Under the pieces are notes generated by a model, which saw only the letters and a list, made by a program, of their open reading frames with translations, was not told the DNA's origin and did not search any database. Below are positions 62,945 to 64,000 of a stretch of 64,000 nucleotides of DNA, in pieces. The translations under genes and the position numbers were made by a program. How positions within the stretch are numbered: the stretch's first letter is position 1; each line of letters opens with the position of its first letter. Origin of the DNA: Microcyclospora pomicola (lineage: Eukaryota; Ascomycota; Dothideomycetes; Capnodiales); assembly GCA_002786065.1 (NCBI GenBank), contig NHNY01000037.1, positions 1 through 64,000 of the forward strand. The letters are read 5' to 3'.

Positions 62945-64000
62945 TCAATCATCGTATGTCGGTCCGTCATCTTCGATCTCCATCTTGCTCTGCTCAGCCG
63001 CCTTGGCTTTTTGTTGCTGCTGCATATGAGCCGCCTGCTTCGCCGCCTCCCGCTTCTCCCACTCCGCCTTTTGAGTCTGCATCTGCGCCTGTTTCAACGC
63101 CTGCTGCTGCACCACCTCTCGAGCTTTGAACCCCTTTCGGATAACGCCGGAGCGACTCTTGAGGTCCTGTTCGGTGACAGCGTCTTTGATGCTCTGCAAC
63201 ACACTCTGCACAGTACTGACGTGATTGGCCTCGGTCTTGTCATCGCGGAACCGCGGCGTGCCATCTTCTTCCATCTTCGGCCGCCATTGTGAAGTGTCCG
63301 GGTCCCGATAGCATTCGATGATGCGATGGTCGAACATCTGATTCATGGTTTTCATCGCGTTCCATTCGGGAGTAGTCAGGTGCAGCATGGCGAAGTACTC
63401 ATAATGCTTGTTGCCGTGTGACACGAGGAGCTCAATCTCGGGGATGGCATCGTAGTCGGGGTATTTCCCCTCCTCGTCCTCGAGGGTTGGGAACTCGCCG
63501 ATCTGAAGCTTGAAGTCGATGGTGTTCTCTTGCGGTGGCTTCCACTTGAGGATGTGCTCGTCGGTGCCTGAGACGTAAGGGGTGTTGACGCAAGTGAAGA
63601 TCAACCCATCATTCCCGTGAGGGAGGTTGGGAATGCGCTCGTTGAACATCAGATCCATGGCGTATGGCCTCTCCATAGACTTCATCTCCAGCTCGAAAGG
63701 GAAGTGCTGAATGTCTTCGGCGTATCGTGGGTCTCGGGAGAAGTCTTTGTATGGTTTCCAGATGCGATCCATTATCCGTTGCAGCCGTTTCGAGAAAGGC
63801 TTCTCGCAGATGTTCTCTCGATCTATGGCTAAAGCGTCGAAGATCAGGTAACATAACCTCTCTTTCCCATTTGGAAACTTCTGTCGGACCAGCTCGCCAT
63901 CTAACAACGTTGCCCGGTGGAACTCGGCGATGTTCGGGCCTGGCACGGGGATGTGTAATGTTTCAATCGGGATGCAGTAGTAGTCGTTCTTGCGGTCAAT
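62945..64000 (-). CDS. CEG1: mRNA capping enzyme guanylyltransferase, C-terminal part (5' end outside window)
   Basis: Adds GMP to the 5' diphosphate end of nascent mRNA in the nucleus. 351 codons plus stop are visible in one frame to the window edge. Conserved nucleotidyltransferase motifs are seen: III LLDGELV, IIIa LCYLIFDALAI, IV NDGLIFT, and V HILKWKPPQENTIDFKL. OB-fold motif VI region follows with MFDHRIIECYRDPDTSQWRPKME and FRDDKTEANHVSTVQSVLQSI. The motif I lysine (KxDG) must lie in the missing 5' part. The C-terminal tail is Gln/Ala/Lys-rich coiled coil (AAKQAAHMQQQQKAKAAEQ) and ends in acidic EDDGPTYDD. Convergent with CBP3, stops 178 bases apart. Confidence 0.95.
   Translation of the reverse strand: MDRKNDYYCIPIETLHIPVPGPNIAEFHRATLLDGELVRQKFPNGKERLCYLIFDALAIDRENICEKPFSKRLQRIMDRIWKPYKDFSRDPRYAEDIQHFPFELEMKSMERPYAMDLMFNERIPNLPHGNDGLIFTCVNTPYVSGTDEHILKWKPPQENTIDFKLQIGEFPTLEDEEGKYPDYDAIPEIELLVSHGNKHYEYFAMLHLTTPEWNAMKTMNQMFDHRIIECYRDPDTSQWRPKMEEDGTPRFRDDKTEANHVSTVQSVLQSIKDAVTEQDLKSRSGVIRKGFKAREVVQQQALKQAQMQTQKAEWEKREAAKQAAHMQQQQKAKAAEQSKMEIEDDGPTYDD

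Overview
The window is nuclear DNA from a filamentous ascomycete (Pezizomycotina). The evidence is the set of fungal orthologues, many short introns (about 51-110 nt, a few longer) with GTAAGT/GTATGT-type donors and CTAAC/CTGAC-type branch sites, and an arginine attenuator peptide uORF in front of the arginine-specific carbamoyl-phosphate synthetase gene, which is an ascomycete trait. A Dothideomycete is my guess from protein style; that part is inference only. I found no tRNA, rRNA, CRISPR array, transposon or viral relic. It reads as a gene-dense housekeeping region.

1-9 kb: the 3' end of SEC61-beta, a xylose-reductase-type aldo-keto reductase with an optional mitochondrial-type leader, a phosphatidylserine-decarboxylase-like enzyme of the PsiD type, the RanBPM/GID1 (Vid30) subunit of the CTLH/GID ubiquitin ligase, and the INO80 subunit Ies4. 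9-20 kb: a DHA1-type MFS transporter, the GPI inositol acyltransferase GWT1, a long disordered protein (806 aa) and a conserved unknown protein (515 aa). 20-32 kb: tRNA-dihydrouridine synthase DUS3, a BAP31/YET ER protein, homoserine O-acetyltransferase MET2, and an 1857-aa protein joining a probable nucleotidyltransferase-fold module to ankyrin repeats.

33-46 kb: a PMP3/SNA proteolipid, SRP72, the splicing factor PHF5A/Rds3, a peroxisomal acyl-CoA ligase, a LOA1-type acyltransferase and a kinesin-14 (KlpA/Kar3). 46-64 kb: a TMEM184/Hfl1 membrane protein, CPA1 with its uORF, tafazzin divergent from a NOSIP-type RING protein, a hot-dog thioesterase-like protein, a small Cys-rich protein, a ZRT3-type zinc transporter divergent from VMS1, the complex III chaperone CBP3, and the 3' part of the mRNA capping guanylyltransferase.

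The genes do not form one pathway or a biosynthetic cluster. Functional groups recur: ER and secretion (SEC61-beta, SRP72, BAP31, GWT1), mitochondria (tafazzin, CBP3, CPA1, perhaps the AKR), RNA processing (DUS3, PHF5A, capping enzyme) and amino-acid synthesis (MET2, CPA1). The observations most worth a second look are the spliced arginine attenuator uORF, the NTase-ankyrin giant, the 19-nt microexon that splits the tafazzin active site, and the PsiD-like decarboxylase. Exon borders were worked out by hand from splice signals and family continuity. UTR ends were not determined.
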